Positions 43,737 through 58,300 of a DNA stretch of 64,000 nucleotides are shown here, piece by piece; the stretch's first letter is position 1; each line of letters opens with the position of its first letter. Under the pieces are notes generated by a model. That model was not told the DNA's origin. It was given only the letters and a program-made list of their open reading frames with translations, and did not search any database. The translations under genes were made by a program, and so were the position numbers. The stretch is from Galaxea fascicularis (lineage: Eukaryota; Cnidaria; Anthozoa; Scleractinia; Euphylliidae). The stretch lies in NCBI GenBank assembly GCA_948470475.1, contig OX419337.1, positions 27,948,872-28,012,871 on the forward strand, written 5' to 3'.

Positions 43737-46700
43737 CTATTGCTTTTCCTTTTCTGCTTCTCCTTCATTGTCTTTGTTTGCCCCTTGAAGAGGGATGCCC
43801 TCACTGGTTTCGCCATTCACGGAATAGTAGACGTACTTGTAAAAGTGGGACATGACCATAAACACAAGCATCACTAACAGTAACAGACCAGCGAAGAAGA
43901 AAAACTCGTTGGCCTAAAAATGGAGGTAAGAAAATCAAATCAAAGATTTAATATTGTAAGATAGTAGATGGGTTAAAACGAGGCGCTGTATACGCAAAGG
44001 TAACAGAAAAGTAATGCAGTCGCGTGTCACACAATACACAATATGTCCACTTTATGTGGAAGCAGGATGGCCGAGTGGTTTAGGAACCCCGTCTAAATCC
44101 TGCTGCCTGGTTCAGCTCCTTGGTTTACCTTGTAAATAGCCAACTGGTCTGCTTGCCGCCAGTTGGGATATTTGTTTGTTTATTTGTTTTATTGTCCCTA
44201 AAAAGCCTCTCTAGGGGAATGGTCAATTATTATTATTATTATTATCACGCCATGATCACGCCATGGTCTGTAGGCGGGGCGGCTTTATAATACAGCGCCA
44301 TAATGAGCTAAGAGATCTTGAGGCAGACATGCTCAGCATGGTTGCAATGATGTCGAGATTGAGCCCGTCCTCCAGGAGCTCACGGGAGAGCCGCTGCCAA
44401 GCGGAGCTTACAGAGCTCCCGACGCTCGCCTAGACATCCATGCCAGAGGTTTTTGGGAAAGGCAAAGGTCAGCGTTCTTTGATGTACGAGTATGTTACCC
44501 CAACGCTGATTCTTATAGAGACCTGGACCTCAAGCAGATATACAAGCAGCACGAGAACGACAAGAAGAGATTGTATACGCAAAGAGTGATGGACGTGGAA
44601 CAGGGAACATTTACTCCATTAGTCTTTACAACAACAGGCGGCATGGGAGAAGAGTGCAAGAGATATCATGACAGGCTGGCAGAGCTAGTCGCAGCGAAGA
44701 AAGGAGAGGACTACGCCACCACCGTCTCTTGGATACGTTCTAAAGTCTCCTTTGTCATCCTTAGGTCGGCTCTACTCTGTCTTAGAGTGTCAAGAACAGT
44801 TAAAAGAACAACTAGAAGTAATGTTCAAGAAGCGGACTTTGAATTAGATAGATGCCGTGCCAACATTTTTAGAGGCGGACTTTGAGTTAGATAGATGCCT
44901 TGTCAAAATCTAGGTCTTATGATTTTTATACATATATATTTTTTTATTAAACTATAGCTTCATGGTTTATCGAACATTTTTTCTTATTTTGAAATTTGTG
45001 TTTTGTTAAACACTTTTGCTATTTACAAAAGCAGTTACAGACCATGACACGGCCGCCTCATTGTTCAAGGTTTTTATCTTTTTTTTAATTATTATTATTA
45101 TTATTATTATCGAACACTTATTTATCGAACACTTTTTTATTGTGAAATTTTAATAATTGAATGTAATAACTATGTAAATATTCAAATGTTTTTTTTAAAT
45201 AAAAATTATTATTATTATTATTTAAAGTAATGGAATCAAATGTCATGCAGTACACAAAATCTTACCATGTTATCCGTGAGTCGTGCTTCAGCAAATACGA
45301 CAACTATGGCGTTTCCTACTGACACGGTCATTAACCAGCCCGCCATGATACATGACTTCATGCTGACAGGTGCCTGACAACAATCACAATCAAAGACAGT
45401 CAGGAATATTTCCATAACATAAATATACCTTTGGAAATTTTGCTCTTGAAATTCTGAAACTGATTTCACATACACTCTATTTTATATAAGAACATCTAAT
45501 TTTGGAAACGAGGCTGAACGTTCATATATTTTTCGGGGAGCTGAGCCTGAAAATTCGCTTTGGGTTTATCAAGGGGGAGTGTCACTTGATGTCAGCATGA
45601 CTTTAAAAGTTATAGGTGTTCACATCAGTGAAAACTAACAAATAATTCCCAAGATTTTTTAGGGGAGATTGTATCACGGTGCTGAAGCTATTTGCTGTCG
45701 TCTGTTGTTGCAAATTTCAAGGATGAAAATGGATTGAAACGTGGAGAATTGGTCAACTTTTGCGAGACTGCTTTTTAAGAAATAAACCACAAATCAATAT
45801 GGCCTTGCTCTTCTTCCCAAATCCGTTTAATTTTATCATCTCCCTGTACGTGTCTCATAAACAAAAGACGCCTGATCACAGGTTAAAAGCCTACGAACCT
45901 GAGAATAAGCGAATTCCAGTCCTGTTATGGAGAAAAGGACTTCTCCAGCGGTAATAGTGATGTACTGAGGAATCTGCCACAACATGGATATCGACTTGGG
46001 TCGTACATCAGTGTACTTCTTTGCTATGAGCTGCAAAAAAGCTTAATTATCAACCATGCCACAAGGACAAAAGTACCGATTTTTGAGTGGTTGCGACGTT
46101 GGATGTTCGACGTTAATGTTGTTAGCCTGAAGATTAGTGTTCTTTTTGTTTTTTGTGTTCACTCAGATGTAATGATAAAGGTAACACAGCAATATCACGT
46201 AAATCTGACTAAAAAGTTAGGTCAGTCTACCGCACAACCCATTACTTTTTACATCTCACTGGATTTCTTACTTACGCTCTAAGAAATTAGAATATAGCGG
46301 AAGAAAAATCAAACCTGGTCTTTTTTATCTGGATTCGGTTGAATCACTGTTGTGAAGACGCCGCCATTAGCAAAGTAAAGCTGTTGATCCAATAGTTTCG
46401 TGTCTGTACCAGCTGACATAACCTTCAGTGGATATCTTAAATACAACATGAAGGAATGAGAAAATGATGAAGGGAGAGAGGGAGACAGGGAGACAGGGAG
46501 GGGAGGAGGAGGGAGGGGGGAGTGGCAGGCAGGGAGGAAGGAAAGGAGGAAAGAAGAGAGGGAGGAGGGGAAGGGAGGGAGGGAGAGAGAAAGAGAGAAA
46601 AGGAAGATGGCTGGATTAGGCTATGTTCACACGGGACCGGTTCCAGATGGTTCCGATCTAAAAATCGTGATGGATAGGCGTTTTTTCACACGGGACCTGC

Positions 46701-49700
46701 TCCGATTTCTGGACCTCCAAAAAAGCAGTGGCCCTTTTCTCGAAAGTTCCGGTAACTTAACGGGTCCGCAAACCATATTTTGAACTCAAAATCTCAATAA
46801 AAGTAGGGAGTGTTCTGACCTCTAATGAAGTCCATTTTGTTTCTTTAGCTGATAACTTTACTGTATAATTTTTAAAAATTCAGAAACTCCCACCTGGAAT
46901 GGAGAACAAAACTGCTTAACGGGCCAGGTAATTACCGAGAGCTTCGAGAAACGGCGCCCTGGACCGGCTCCTTTCGGTACTAGCAGCGCAATTTAAGCTT
47001 GGGTACTAGTTAAGTGATTTGTCACCGTCTACGCATGCTTAACTGCTAAAAATAGCTGCTTGTCTCACTTCGATCCAGTACCGGACCATAACAGACCGGT
47101 CCCGTGTGGCCTGATGTTCATAAAGGCACCGGTCCCGTGTCTTCCGGTCAGATCCATTTGGGACCGGTCCCGTGTAAATATACTAGCCTTCAAGGGGGGA
47201 GCAATGCTGGTTGTGTTTGTTTGGATAACTTTTTTGTTACTTACTTCCTTGCCAGGAGTTTCTTGTAATCAGTGTTATTTAGTGTTCCGACAGCATCGTA
47301 AGATAAGGTTTTGTTGAGTTTGATATCAACTGAAGGAGCCACATCTCCCCCCGTGTACAGAAACCTGAAACAATAAATTCAATCACCGTCGTCATAATCA
47401 CAGTCCCAGGCACAGTCACAAGCATAGCATAGCATGGCCCAGCCCCCATAGCACAGCTTAACATAGCAGAGCATAACACAGCACAGCACAGCACAGCACA
47501 GCACAGCACAGCACAGCACAGCATAGTATAGCATAACATGGTACAGTATATATGTAGTACAGTATACAGTGAATAAACGTCATCGACATCAAATATGTAG
47601 GACTGGATTGAGGCTCCAAATCAAATGTTTGAACGCGGAAGAAATACCCCTACTAATAAACATCCTTTTCATGCGAAAGGGAGGAGGAACGATAAAAAAC
47701 GATAAATTGATGTTCCGTTTGAATAAAAGCATGTGTTATTCCTGTAAGTTTCATACCTGACTTTTGTAACACCACCCTTCAGTGGCTCAACTATATCCTT
47801 TAACTGAAAGAAAATTACGATGTAGAATTAACAAAACAAAACACTGAATAATCAATTAGTGACTGGCTAACTGCCTGGCTTACCGACCGACCAACCGACC
47901 GGCCGGATGACTGACTGATCTGCCTGATTGCCTGCCTGACTAACCGACCGACTGACTGACTGACTGACTGACAGTCTGGCTGGCAGACTGACTTATTGAC
48001 TTACTCACTTACTGACTGGTTAAAATATCTTCCCGAATAAGGTACACACACAGTTGTGCTTTCAGTCTCAATTTTAAGTTAAATTTAGCCCTGACATCAA
48101 CCTGCTTACAGTCGAACCTTTCCACAACGGCCGTATCAATACATAAAAAAACCAAATGGTCAGAACAAAATTATTCACAAAACAAAGCCAAAGGGTTCCG
48201 CGAGTACATCAACCGTGCGTTACTCGTTGATGAATGGCCGTTGTGACGAGGACGCTTTAGTGGGCGTTTCCATCCATTGTGGAGAGGTGGCCTTTGTACA
48301 CTAAAGGTCAAGGCAAGAGTGAACGTATGGACTGTCCATCTGGAAAAAACAAAATGGCCGCTGTAGGTTCGACTGTATTATCCACACTGCTCTTCATACA
48401 ATTCTTACAAAACTAGGAATTTCTCCAACCATCAGACCATTAACATCAAGATCTTTACCAATAATTTCCTTCACTTTCTTGGGTATGCAAGTCGTGAAAC
48501 TGTAAGGAAAACTAGAAACTGGTCACGGTCAGAACTCAAAGGGATGCGACCACGTGGTTCAACTTACATTCACGCCGATGAGTGAGTTTTTCTCAATTCC
48601 AACAACAAAGGAAGATGCTCCTTTCTCTGTGATTGTTACAGGAAACGCCTTGGTGAGTGAACTTGGGCAGTTGACGGTTTTAACATTTATGCTATCTAGT
48701 GTGACAGGGACATGAAAATACTGTGAAGCCTACAAAGGAAAAGAGATAAAACATGTCAACCAGAAAAACCACAGTAACCTGAAACATATAGAAGATACTC
48801 GAAGAGATTAAAGAAAATCCCGGTTCTTCCACCAAGAGTTCAAAACTATCCAAGATTCCAAGCACATCACTGATAACCATCGAATAATTTGTTTACATCT
48901 TTAATTCCTTTACCACGCCTAAAATAGATTGGTTTTCCAAAACCAATCACAAGAGTCGAGGAAAGCTCAATGAACTAATCATTGGAAGAAATTACATGCA
49001 ACCGGCACCAAGGGCGGAAAAATGGAAGCGTGCAACCAGCGATTGGCTTTGGTTTTGCTTCTCATTGGCTGAGAAAGTGACACGAGTTTTTTCAACCAAT
49101 CACAGAGCGAAGTTTTAAGCGAAAAAAAAATCAAAGCAACCAAACGCGAATTATTTTCGACACCCAATTGAAAAGCCACAATGCTGTTTCTGGCGCCGAT
49201 AACAAAATTAATAATTTCTTAACCCTTGTGAGGCCACTACTCACACTTATTTTCGGCCGGCAAAGCGCTAAAGCGCTTTCGAGCTCTCAGACTCTCAGTG
49301 AGCATTTTTTTCACGACAACCCTCTTTTTCCGTCGCTTTCCCTTCCTCCTCTCTCTAATACTATTTTGATCACAACAACATTACTGTGGTTTTTGTACCT
49401 CGGTCACTGCTAACTCAGTATTCAGTCCAATACCAAACACATTGATGGGGCATGCACCAGCATTTATGATACGAAGATTGGCGAAAGCATTTGGAGGTTC
49501 TTCCACTGCAACACGGCCTCTCTGTGAAAGAACAACACACCAAGAAATTGCTTAGTAGTTTTCCTTTTAACAAGTGGTTGTTAAAGCGCCCGAACAAGAC
49601 TAAAGCTCTACCTAGAGCGCATTTTTTGGCGCACATTAGCCTGAACATCCAGCTTTTCTTTACGGTTTCTTTAGCGAGGCAAAGGGGAGGGGGAGGGGGG

Positions 49701-52299
49701 GAGGAGAGGGAAAGTGAAAGACGAAGGGGAGGCCACATGGTATATTTTCAAATTATCGTGAAAAGCTCATTTTGTTTCAGGAAAGTTACTCAACTGGCTG
49801 AGCAAGGAAATATTTCTTGGCTTGTTTATCTTTCTTTTGAAAGTTTTGTAACGAATAAATTCCATCACTTTTTTTGTACTTTAGGAAAACCATTTTTGGC
49901 TAATTACATCTAGAAAGTAAAGGACAAATGGCCTGCATCGTTCAACACCGGAGGACTTACTTGAATTGCGATCTGAATGAAGGCCGCCATCACAAATGAA
50001 CATGCCGCCAGCAGCATACCCGCACACATGCGCTGTAGAGGCCTGAGTGCAAAATAAACTGGCTAGAGGTAAGAGCGCATTGTTTTGGGACCATTCTAGT
50101 TATTCCCATTACGTTAGGAATAAGTGTAAGTGAATATGTGGATTACGGTACTAAAAACGGAAATCTATTGGCCAGGGGCGCTTTCCATTTACGGGATTCA
50201 ACCGGGTGGAAATTTTAGGTTTAAATATTCAATGCTGCAGCTTGTTCAAATACAAAATGGATAAGCCACAAAATGTACTAGTATCAGTTGGGAAGCTAAG
50301 AAAGAACAGAAAAAGCCGATGGTCCATTATTTCTGAAACGTTTCAAATGGAATGGTATGTACCATTTGATTTTCCAACCAGAAAGCGCCCCAGGTGACAA
50401 GACAGTTGAGCCCGAAATAGTCTGGAACGAGAGTTTGAACTATGGCGGGCCGCCCACGATTTTCCCGCCAAAGTTTTCTCAAACGAGCGCATTGCCTGAT
50501 TTCATACCGTGAAGGACTAGGTACGAGTCTGTAAATTATGGGATTAGCAACTATTGATCCACATAGTCAGAAAGAGCACACCGAGATTCACAAAATCCCC
50601 AAGTTTGGTGTTAATCGGGCTAGTTTTGACTGAGATACATGCATTTAAAAACGCTCTTTCTGACTATGTGGATCAATAGTTGCTAATCTCATAATTTACA
50701 GACTCGTACCTAGTCCTTCACGGTATGAAATCAGGCAATGTTGTCCGAGTACAGACCTTATTCTGTTTATTCCACGATAAAAATGGGTTGGTAAGTGAAG
50801 TGAATCAGGGTTCCAGTAGCTCCTTATGTCTCTCTTTTCGAAGCCGAGAGCAGATAAAGATAAACCAAGGAGTGTAGCGGTGTCTGAGTTACTGGGCTAG
50901 TAGAATAATTAACAATTATTCACCATAGTGGAGTGTCTTACCTTACGAACAGATTGCATTTTTTCATCACGGGGTAAATGACGGTCTCAAAGATAGGGAT
51001 CATTATCAAAATAAAAACTGGGTTTAACGCCTGTTAAATAACAGAAAACAAACGAGAATCACAGTAATTAGTAATAAAAAAGAACAAGCACTTACTATGA
51101 AAAAAGTACGTAGAAAACGTTATCAAAAAAACGTCTTCCCGGCAGAAAAATAAAGAATACATTGGAAAACATTTTAAAACGTTAATGCCAGTTTTGGTTA
51201 ATTTTTAGTTAGTTTGTTTTGTTTTAAATGTAGTTCCTGGGGTATAAAGTAAATAACGAGTATCAGTGGCAAGGTTCAGCAACAACAACGATATCAACGC
51301 CACAAAACAGAAGGTTCTGTGATTAAAAAACCGCTCTGCACGTGCATTTTAAACTTTGGTACATTTCTTTGCCGTCCTCTTAAAAACAACAAGAACGTGC
51401 GCACGTGAAAGTAATTCATCTTTCGCTTTACTTCCTTCAACACTGTTCATGACGATAGCACATTTCACCCTTAAAGTTCTAAGATCAAAATTTAAATTCT
51501 GATTTGTTGCACCCACACATTACCTAAAGGAGTAGGGAGAAATATACTCAAATCTTCCCTCTCCCCAACCGTCAACACTTTTACAACCTATTACGTCTTC
51601 AGACATAACCAAGTGGCAAAGAAAAGCTTACTACTCGATTAAGTGTCACTTAAGTTATTAGAATAAAGTTATACAGAATAAAAACAAACCTGGACTTGAT
51701 CTGGCTTTATAGTTCCAAGTGCTCCCTAAAATACGCCAAGGAGAAAAAAATAGCAAGAAAAATTTTCTCCTTACATGTAACCTAAACCAGAAACTTAAGT
51801 GCTATCAATGAATTCAATTCTTAGGGCAAGACCCTGGCAAGACTAGGGATAGACCACACTACTCTAGATGTGACGGTACTGTTCTAGACTATTATCATAC
51901 TATTATCGTATATTAGACTACACTACACTAGACTATATGCTTAAACCAGCATACTAAGCTTTGATAATTCACCATAACCTAAGTGCAGTCGTTGTTTTCA
52001 CCCTTTCACTCCCAAGATGTCAATATTAATTCTCCTTACTGTCTGCCATACACATGTTAGTTCTGGGAATTTGATGGTAGTACATCAAACAATATCCCTT
52101 TTAGTTGATTTTCTTTATTCTCATCATCTGTCTTCTTGATAATGTTATGATACTGCTAGGAGAAATTACTTATTGGTCACTCCTGGGAGTGAAAGGGTTA
52201 AGTAGGGTGGGGTTCAGGGGAGACTTCTTTCAGTTTACGTCTGACACAAATATGAACACTGAATGAAATGATTGACCTGGAATAAATGAATAAAGGGGG

Positions 52300-52335
<36 letters not shown>

Positions 52336-55300
52336 GAAGTAGTACACAAAGATTTTGGTATTATCAACAGAGTTGATAAATGTAAATTGACCACCGTACA
52401 GGGATTCTAAAAGCTGACGTTTCAAGCGCTAGCCCTTCGTCAGAGCGAATCCAAGACTAGGGATAGACCACACTACACTAGATGTACTTCTGACACAAAT
52501 ATGAACACTGAATGAAATGATTGACCTGGAATAAATGAATAAAGGGGGTAGTTTCTAAAGAAGCTGTGGTGATTCGCTCTGACGAAGGGCTAGCGCTCGA
52601 AACGTCAGCTTTTAGAATCCCTCTACGGTGGTCAATTTACATTTATCAACTCTGTTGATAATACCAAAATCTTTGTGACCTGGAATAAACCTGACTATTC
52701 ACTGTTCCAAATAGCTTTCAATGAGATATTTCAAGGGTTTCAACTGAATTATAAGCACATGGCTCAGTAAACCTTCTTAAGTTTTGTTTTCATCCCTTCC
52801 CAAGTAACTAAGCAAGCTTCTCACAGTTTCCCTGCCTTGACTTTATTACAATTATCCCTGAAATGCTATTTCATCATTCTCTGCCTCCAGTAGCTACTTA
52901 CAATGTCACCATCCATTTCCTCAGCTTGAAGTGTCCAGCGTGATCCCTGAAGAAAACAAAGAAGTCTTTTATCACTGAGACCAGGGCCCCTATTATTATC
53001 TTCTAAGAGATCTATAAACATTTCTAACTACATCTTTATAACACACAATATATTGCATTTAATTTTTTTGGCTTGGGACAAATTAAAGCTCTAAACTATG
53101 CTGATACCAACCTGCTGATCAAACAACGTCCAGAAAACAGGAAGTGGAAGAAACATAAACAGAACTTTGAATAGTGCTTTGATATCCTCCACCATGCGAG
53201 TCTAAAAAAACAGAGAGAAAAGTAAAAAGTTTGATGACCAAGCCTCTATATTTTCAAATAAACTAGGCTATGAATAAATACTACCTAGGTTCGTACACTT
53301 TTTTGGGCCAAGAATTCAAGGACTTTCCAGGACCATATTAAACAAATTCAAGGACTTCTCAAAACGAGAGCATGAAAACATGTGTGCAGAGCAAAGACAT
53401 GCGTGGTGTTCTAGTGGCTGAATGAACATGCAGGCGAGAGTAACAAGATGGGACCAGAGATAAAAAAAAAATGAGTGTTTACGCATTTTATAAGCACTGT
53501 GAGACGTTTGCATGCTGAATGCATAAACATTTGTCCTAAAAACCCTGAAACTTTAATTTATTTTAAAATTGTGTTCACTAAAAAAAATCGAGGACTTTCA
53601 AGGACAAAAAGACAATTTCAAGTACTTTCGAGGCCTTGAAATCAGACTCCTGAAATTCAACGGTTTTCAAGACGCATACAAACCCTGTACTACAAAACAT
53701 GCTAAATAGACGTTTTCATAAACACCTAGAAAAGCATCTAATTAATTGTCCAAGATCCCATGTGCATATGCAAACCATCCTTCACGTTTCGCCATACAGA
53801 GGATTTGTTAAACATCAACACTATTCATGTTTGACGACCATTTCCTTTGTTCTGATGACCTGTGCATTAGTTGAAATGGTGATCATATAAGGAGAAAGTA
53901 GGCTCTGGTCACCGTCAGGGTGTTGGAAATCACCAGTTTACGTCTCATTAATCTCTTATTCGTCACAAAGCTCACAATAAGTCTCGACCGTCACTGAACA
54001 CGTTCTCTCTCTACTCTCAATTACAGTTCTTATTCCAAATGTATTCTATGATCACGTGATCAACTTGTCGCTCGAGCTTTAAGTTACACTGATCTGATTG
54101 GCTATTGATTGCTGTCACAGTTCTTGTCATGAGAGGAATTTCCTTTCCGTCATGCACCTATAAGTAACGCAGCTATAAATCTTTAACAAGGGCTCAATAA
54201 AATTTGAGTACCAGGAAGTGAAATTCACTGAATTGATTCACTTGTGTTTCATTTAATTAAAGTTAACCTACACCATAGTCTTCCTTTGCATAGTCCATCC
54301 AGTGTTCCTTCTTCTCATCAGAACCACAACTTTTAAACTTCTTTTTGATGGCATTCTAAGACCACAGGGAAAGTTTCTTTTAAGTCACATGTAAATTGAT
54401 TCAAAAAGCAGAATCCCCAAACAATCAAATATTATTTTTTACACTAAAAGTGCTCAGATTGTTTAACTGCATCAAGATTTAATAATTATTAACTTTTTGT
54501 GCCAGTTGGTTGTTGAACAAAAAAAATTATTCCATTTAGCTGTGCGCTTGTACTGTGATAATGCACATACAGTGTATGACCTCAAAATGTGGCAAGAACA
54601 AAGATGTAGGCTACAATTAAGCTGCAGACGAGCAGTGTGCCTGTTGTCACAGTGAACAATGTTTTGATGTCCTGTCTGCATTATTAGGGTATACAAACAC
54701 TGAATCTAATTGTTTTCTCATTTCTTCCACTTTCTTCAACTCATGATGCCATTCATGCCTATACACTGTAATTTCAAACTCCTGACTACACTAATCAAAA
54801 CATGAGGATTGCACCATCTAATCTACAATACAAAAACATAGTAACAGTTGCACAAACCCCCACAGCACAGCCAACAAGAAGGACAATGTTTCCTTCTGGA
54901 GGAACTTTCTTGTACCTGTTACGGCCACAAAGAAATAAAGCTGAACAGAAAAAAAAAAGCAAAATTAAAAAATGGAAAAACAAGATTCAAAGTATTAATG
55001 ACGCATGTATACATTTAAAAACATGATCAAAACCTTAAACAATTATTAGTAGTTAAATAAACATACTTGCTATGTTTGCACTATTTCTACAAAGTTACAT
55101 GTAAGATTAATTTTTAATCCCTTATATCAAAATCTGAATTCTCCTTGTTGCCATTATACATTTCCTACAGAACTACCACTCTGATTGATTAATTAAGGAC
55201 AATAGAAAGAGAAGTTTGATGATGATTACATCGACAACAACCTACCTATTGATAAAATCATTAATAGTGCAGGAACTCCAAAAGCCAGCATATAACAATC

Positions 55301-58300
55301 ATGACCAAAGCAAGACACATCACCTAAAATAAACAAAGTACACTGTACATTTGAAACAATGGTATGTTAAATAGAGTATAAGAGTACAACTAGAAAGTGT
55401 TAAGAGTAAAGTGAAACTTCCAGGCAGACCAAGAAAAGAATGATGACTATGTTCAACTCAATCATTTAGAAATTTGCTGAGAGGATTGAGCAAAAAAGTC
55501 ACCACTGCATTGAGTGACTTAACTACTGTACAATCATATTTCATTTTTCAGTTGGGACATTGTGATTTGTCTTTGTCAACAAGAATGTCTTAAAAAACAA
55601 GTTTGTGTTTTGGATAATAAATTATGGTTCAACCCCTGTTAAGCAGCCACCCTCGGGGAAATTGATAGTGGGTAGAGGGAAAAACAATGGAAGAACCCAA
55701 ACCGGAACTTTGACTTAGTAGCTGCTTAATAGATGTTTGACTGTAGTTACTTTGTTCCAGGTTTGCTGTAATTAGCATAATTAAATCAGAACAAAGGAAA
55801 ATTAAAATAAGAATTTAATGCACAAGTATGAAAAGTGTAACACAAAAATATTTACGTAACCACATTATCTTGTTTGTCTGACATACAGGCAACTTTTAAA
55901 AGTTGCTTAAGTATGGCCAATTATCTAACTTAAATTTCTGAACGTAAAGACTGTGAATGAAAATTATACCTCTCAAGATTGGTGTGACAATCATTGACAA
56001 CAGGCTGCCCAGGTTGATGGCAAAGTAGAAAATGGAAAAGTAGCTCTGAAGTAGATGTTCCTACAATAGAAGAAAAATAATCAGAGGTTATATTAAATTT
56101 CCACTTTGAAGTAATTTTTCATGTTGTTATACCGTACATGTAGTACAATGCCTTGTTAGGTGTCAAGCATTTCTAATGCTTTTATGATCTGTATGCAACA
56201 GCTATGCATTTGCACTGGTATGCAATTATGTCATGCTTTACAGTTTTGATGGAGTATTTAAGATCTTTTGAAGCTGGGAGTTGTCTCTTGATGGCATCTC
56301 CGTTTTGAATCACCAACTGTTACAACAAACTGTATTTCACTCTACTTTTGTACTGTCTCTATATTTTCATTTTTACAATGGAAGAAAGAGTTTGATGTCT
56401 GGAAAAATTACTCACCTGGCTAGCAGTGAACTGGTCTCCACCAAATGCAGACACACATGGTTTTATTCCTCCAGTGCCAAGCGCAATCAATAGCAATCCA
56501 ATCATGGGACCAACCCTTAAGGAAAAAAAATATGCCACCTTTTAACACATGACTGCCTACTTTAGAGTGCCTACCTAGACCTTTACCCAACCTACTTTTA
56601 TTACATGGAGCCAAAGAGTAAACTAAAAATAGCTTGAGTGTACTGTGTTAAACAGAGCTTCCTCTCAGATAAACAGCTTCAATAGGTTTACTTACGTTTT
56701 CACTTCCGCCAAGATCGCTGGTATTGATGTGATGGCCACCGTGACATTTCCAATGGCATAAACTATTGACACATAAAGTATTGTCCTGGAGATACGAGTA
56801 GAAATAAAGTCATATATAACTACATTACATTTCATTCAGTTTACAGCAGCAACATTTGCTCTAGCTATCAACTGAAGGCCTCAGTGCAAAAGGGGCTCAA
56901 GTGACAATTAATTTTGGCCTAGACTCTCAAGTTTGTTAAATGCCCTCTTTTTTATCGATAGACTAGTTATCATCTGAGAAATGCAGATCTGTATTTACTT
57001 TGTCGTTTTAAGGCTAGACTTCGATGAATTAGTGAATGGTCAATTTCCTACTGTTTGGTTTCAGCAAAAGCCATGCAGTAATTTTCCAAATTCAGGTCTT
57101 CAAATCAAACCTTGTAATCCAGAAAGTGTAACACGTTTGCGTTGAAGAAAATGATATATAAATAATTTTCTTTAAGTCACTAACTTGTATTTTCCAAGGA
57201 GACTGTCAGCTAACATTGCCCCAAAGAGTGGGCTGAAGTAACACAGCATGTTGAAGGCATGATAGATGGCTGTTGCAGTGTCATCATCCATCTTCAGCAT
57301 CTGCGTCAGGTATATGACAAGAATGGCTGTACAAAAATGAAAACAGTAATTATGTTATCACAACAACATGCTACGCAATCAAACAATGACTTTTCTTATT
57401 TTCAAAATTATTTAGCTTTTCAAAATCCAACACTAGATCCTTAGTAAGTTACTTTTTCTAACTGGATGCTAAATAATGATCCTTATCAACATCTCACAGG
57501 TACTTCACTTGAGAACCACATTTAACACCACAGAAATGAAATAACACCAAAACAATAAAAAATCAAACACAAACTGAGGCCTTGATAAAAATTTTTACTA
57601 TCATGTGAAAACCGAACCAATATTGATCTCATCATGTTTTTTAATGCGTTGTAAGCCAGGGGTTTCATTAGAAGCCGGTACCTGGCAAAAACCGCCTGCC
57701 CTACTTTGTCTAGATTTTACTAAAATGATTTTAAAAAATTAATCAGATCACCGCTTAATTTAGCTAGCTCAGACGGCTATTTCAAAAATTACTGAAACTC
57801 CTGATTAAGCCTTGATCAAAGTTTGCCTGAACCAAGACCCAGTTTGCTTAAAAACCCTCTGCAAAAGAACTCTTAAAAAGCTTCAGGAAGACAAACAAAA
57901 TTGAGATAGCAACAACCATGCACAAAAATAACATTTTATTACAGAGACGACTCAAGACACAAACTCTTACCATGCATTCCATAGTAAGAGAAACGTTCAC
58001 AGAACTCATTTCCCAGAATGAACCACACAGAGCTTGGATAGCCAGTCCTGTGAAACACATTCTGAAAGAGAGGGCAATACTTGCACTGCAATTTTTAAAT
58101 AGTTTTGTGTCAAGAGGATTAAGTCATGAGTGGCTCAGAATTGCAGACAGTTTGATGGGAAATCTTTCATTCAACATGTTATTCTAATCTACACATAATT
58201 TAATCCTTCCTCCAACATCAAAATTGTAGGGTAAAGTTTAAAAGTCAAAGAGGTTCACATAAATTATGTCTACAACTTATCCTTGTTTCTACCACATGGA

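Noticed and set aside
44062..44130. tRNA-Leu/Ser-like sequence
   Set aside because: The B box is decayed and it is followed by a SINE body with an (ATT)n tail.
47279..47539. Cys-rich minus-strand frame
   Set aside because: Translation of the (AGCAC)n microsatellite overlapping the transporter exon at 47245-47364 in another frame.
49415..49913. Long frames on both strands around 49.4-49.9 kb
   Set aside because: Shadows of transporter exon 16 (49399-49521) and adjacent intron. Only the chosen frame matches the peptide transporter family.
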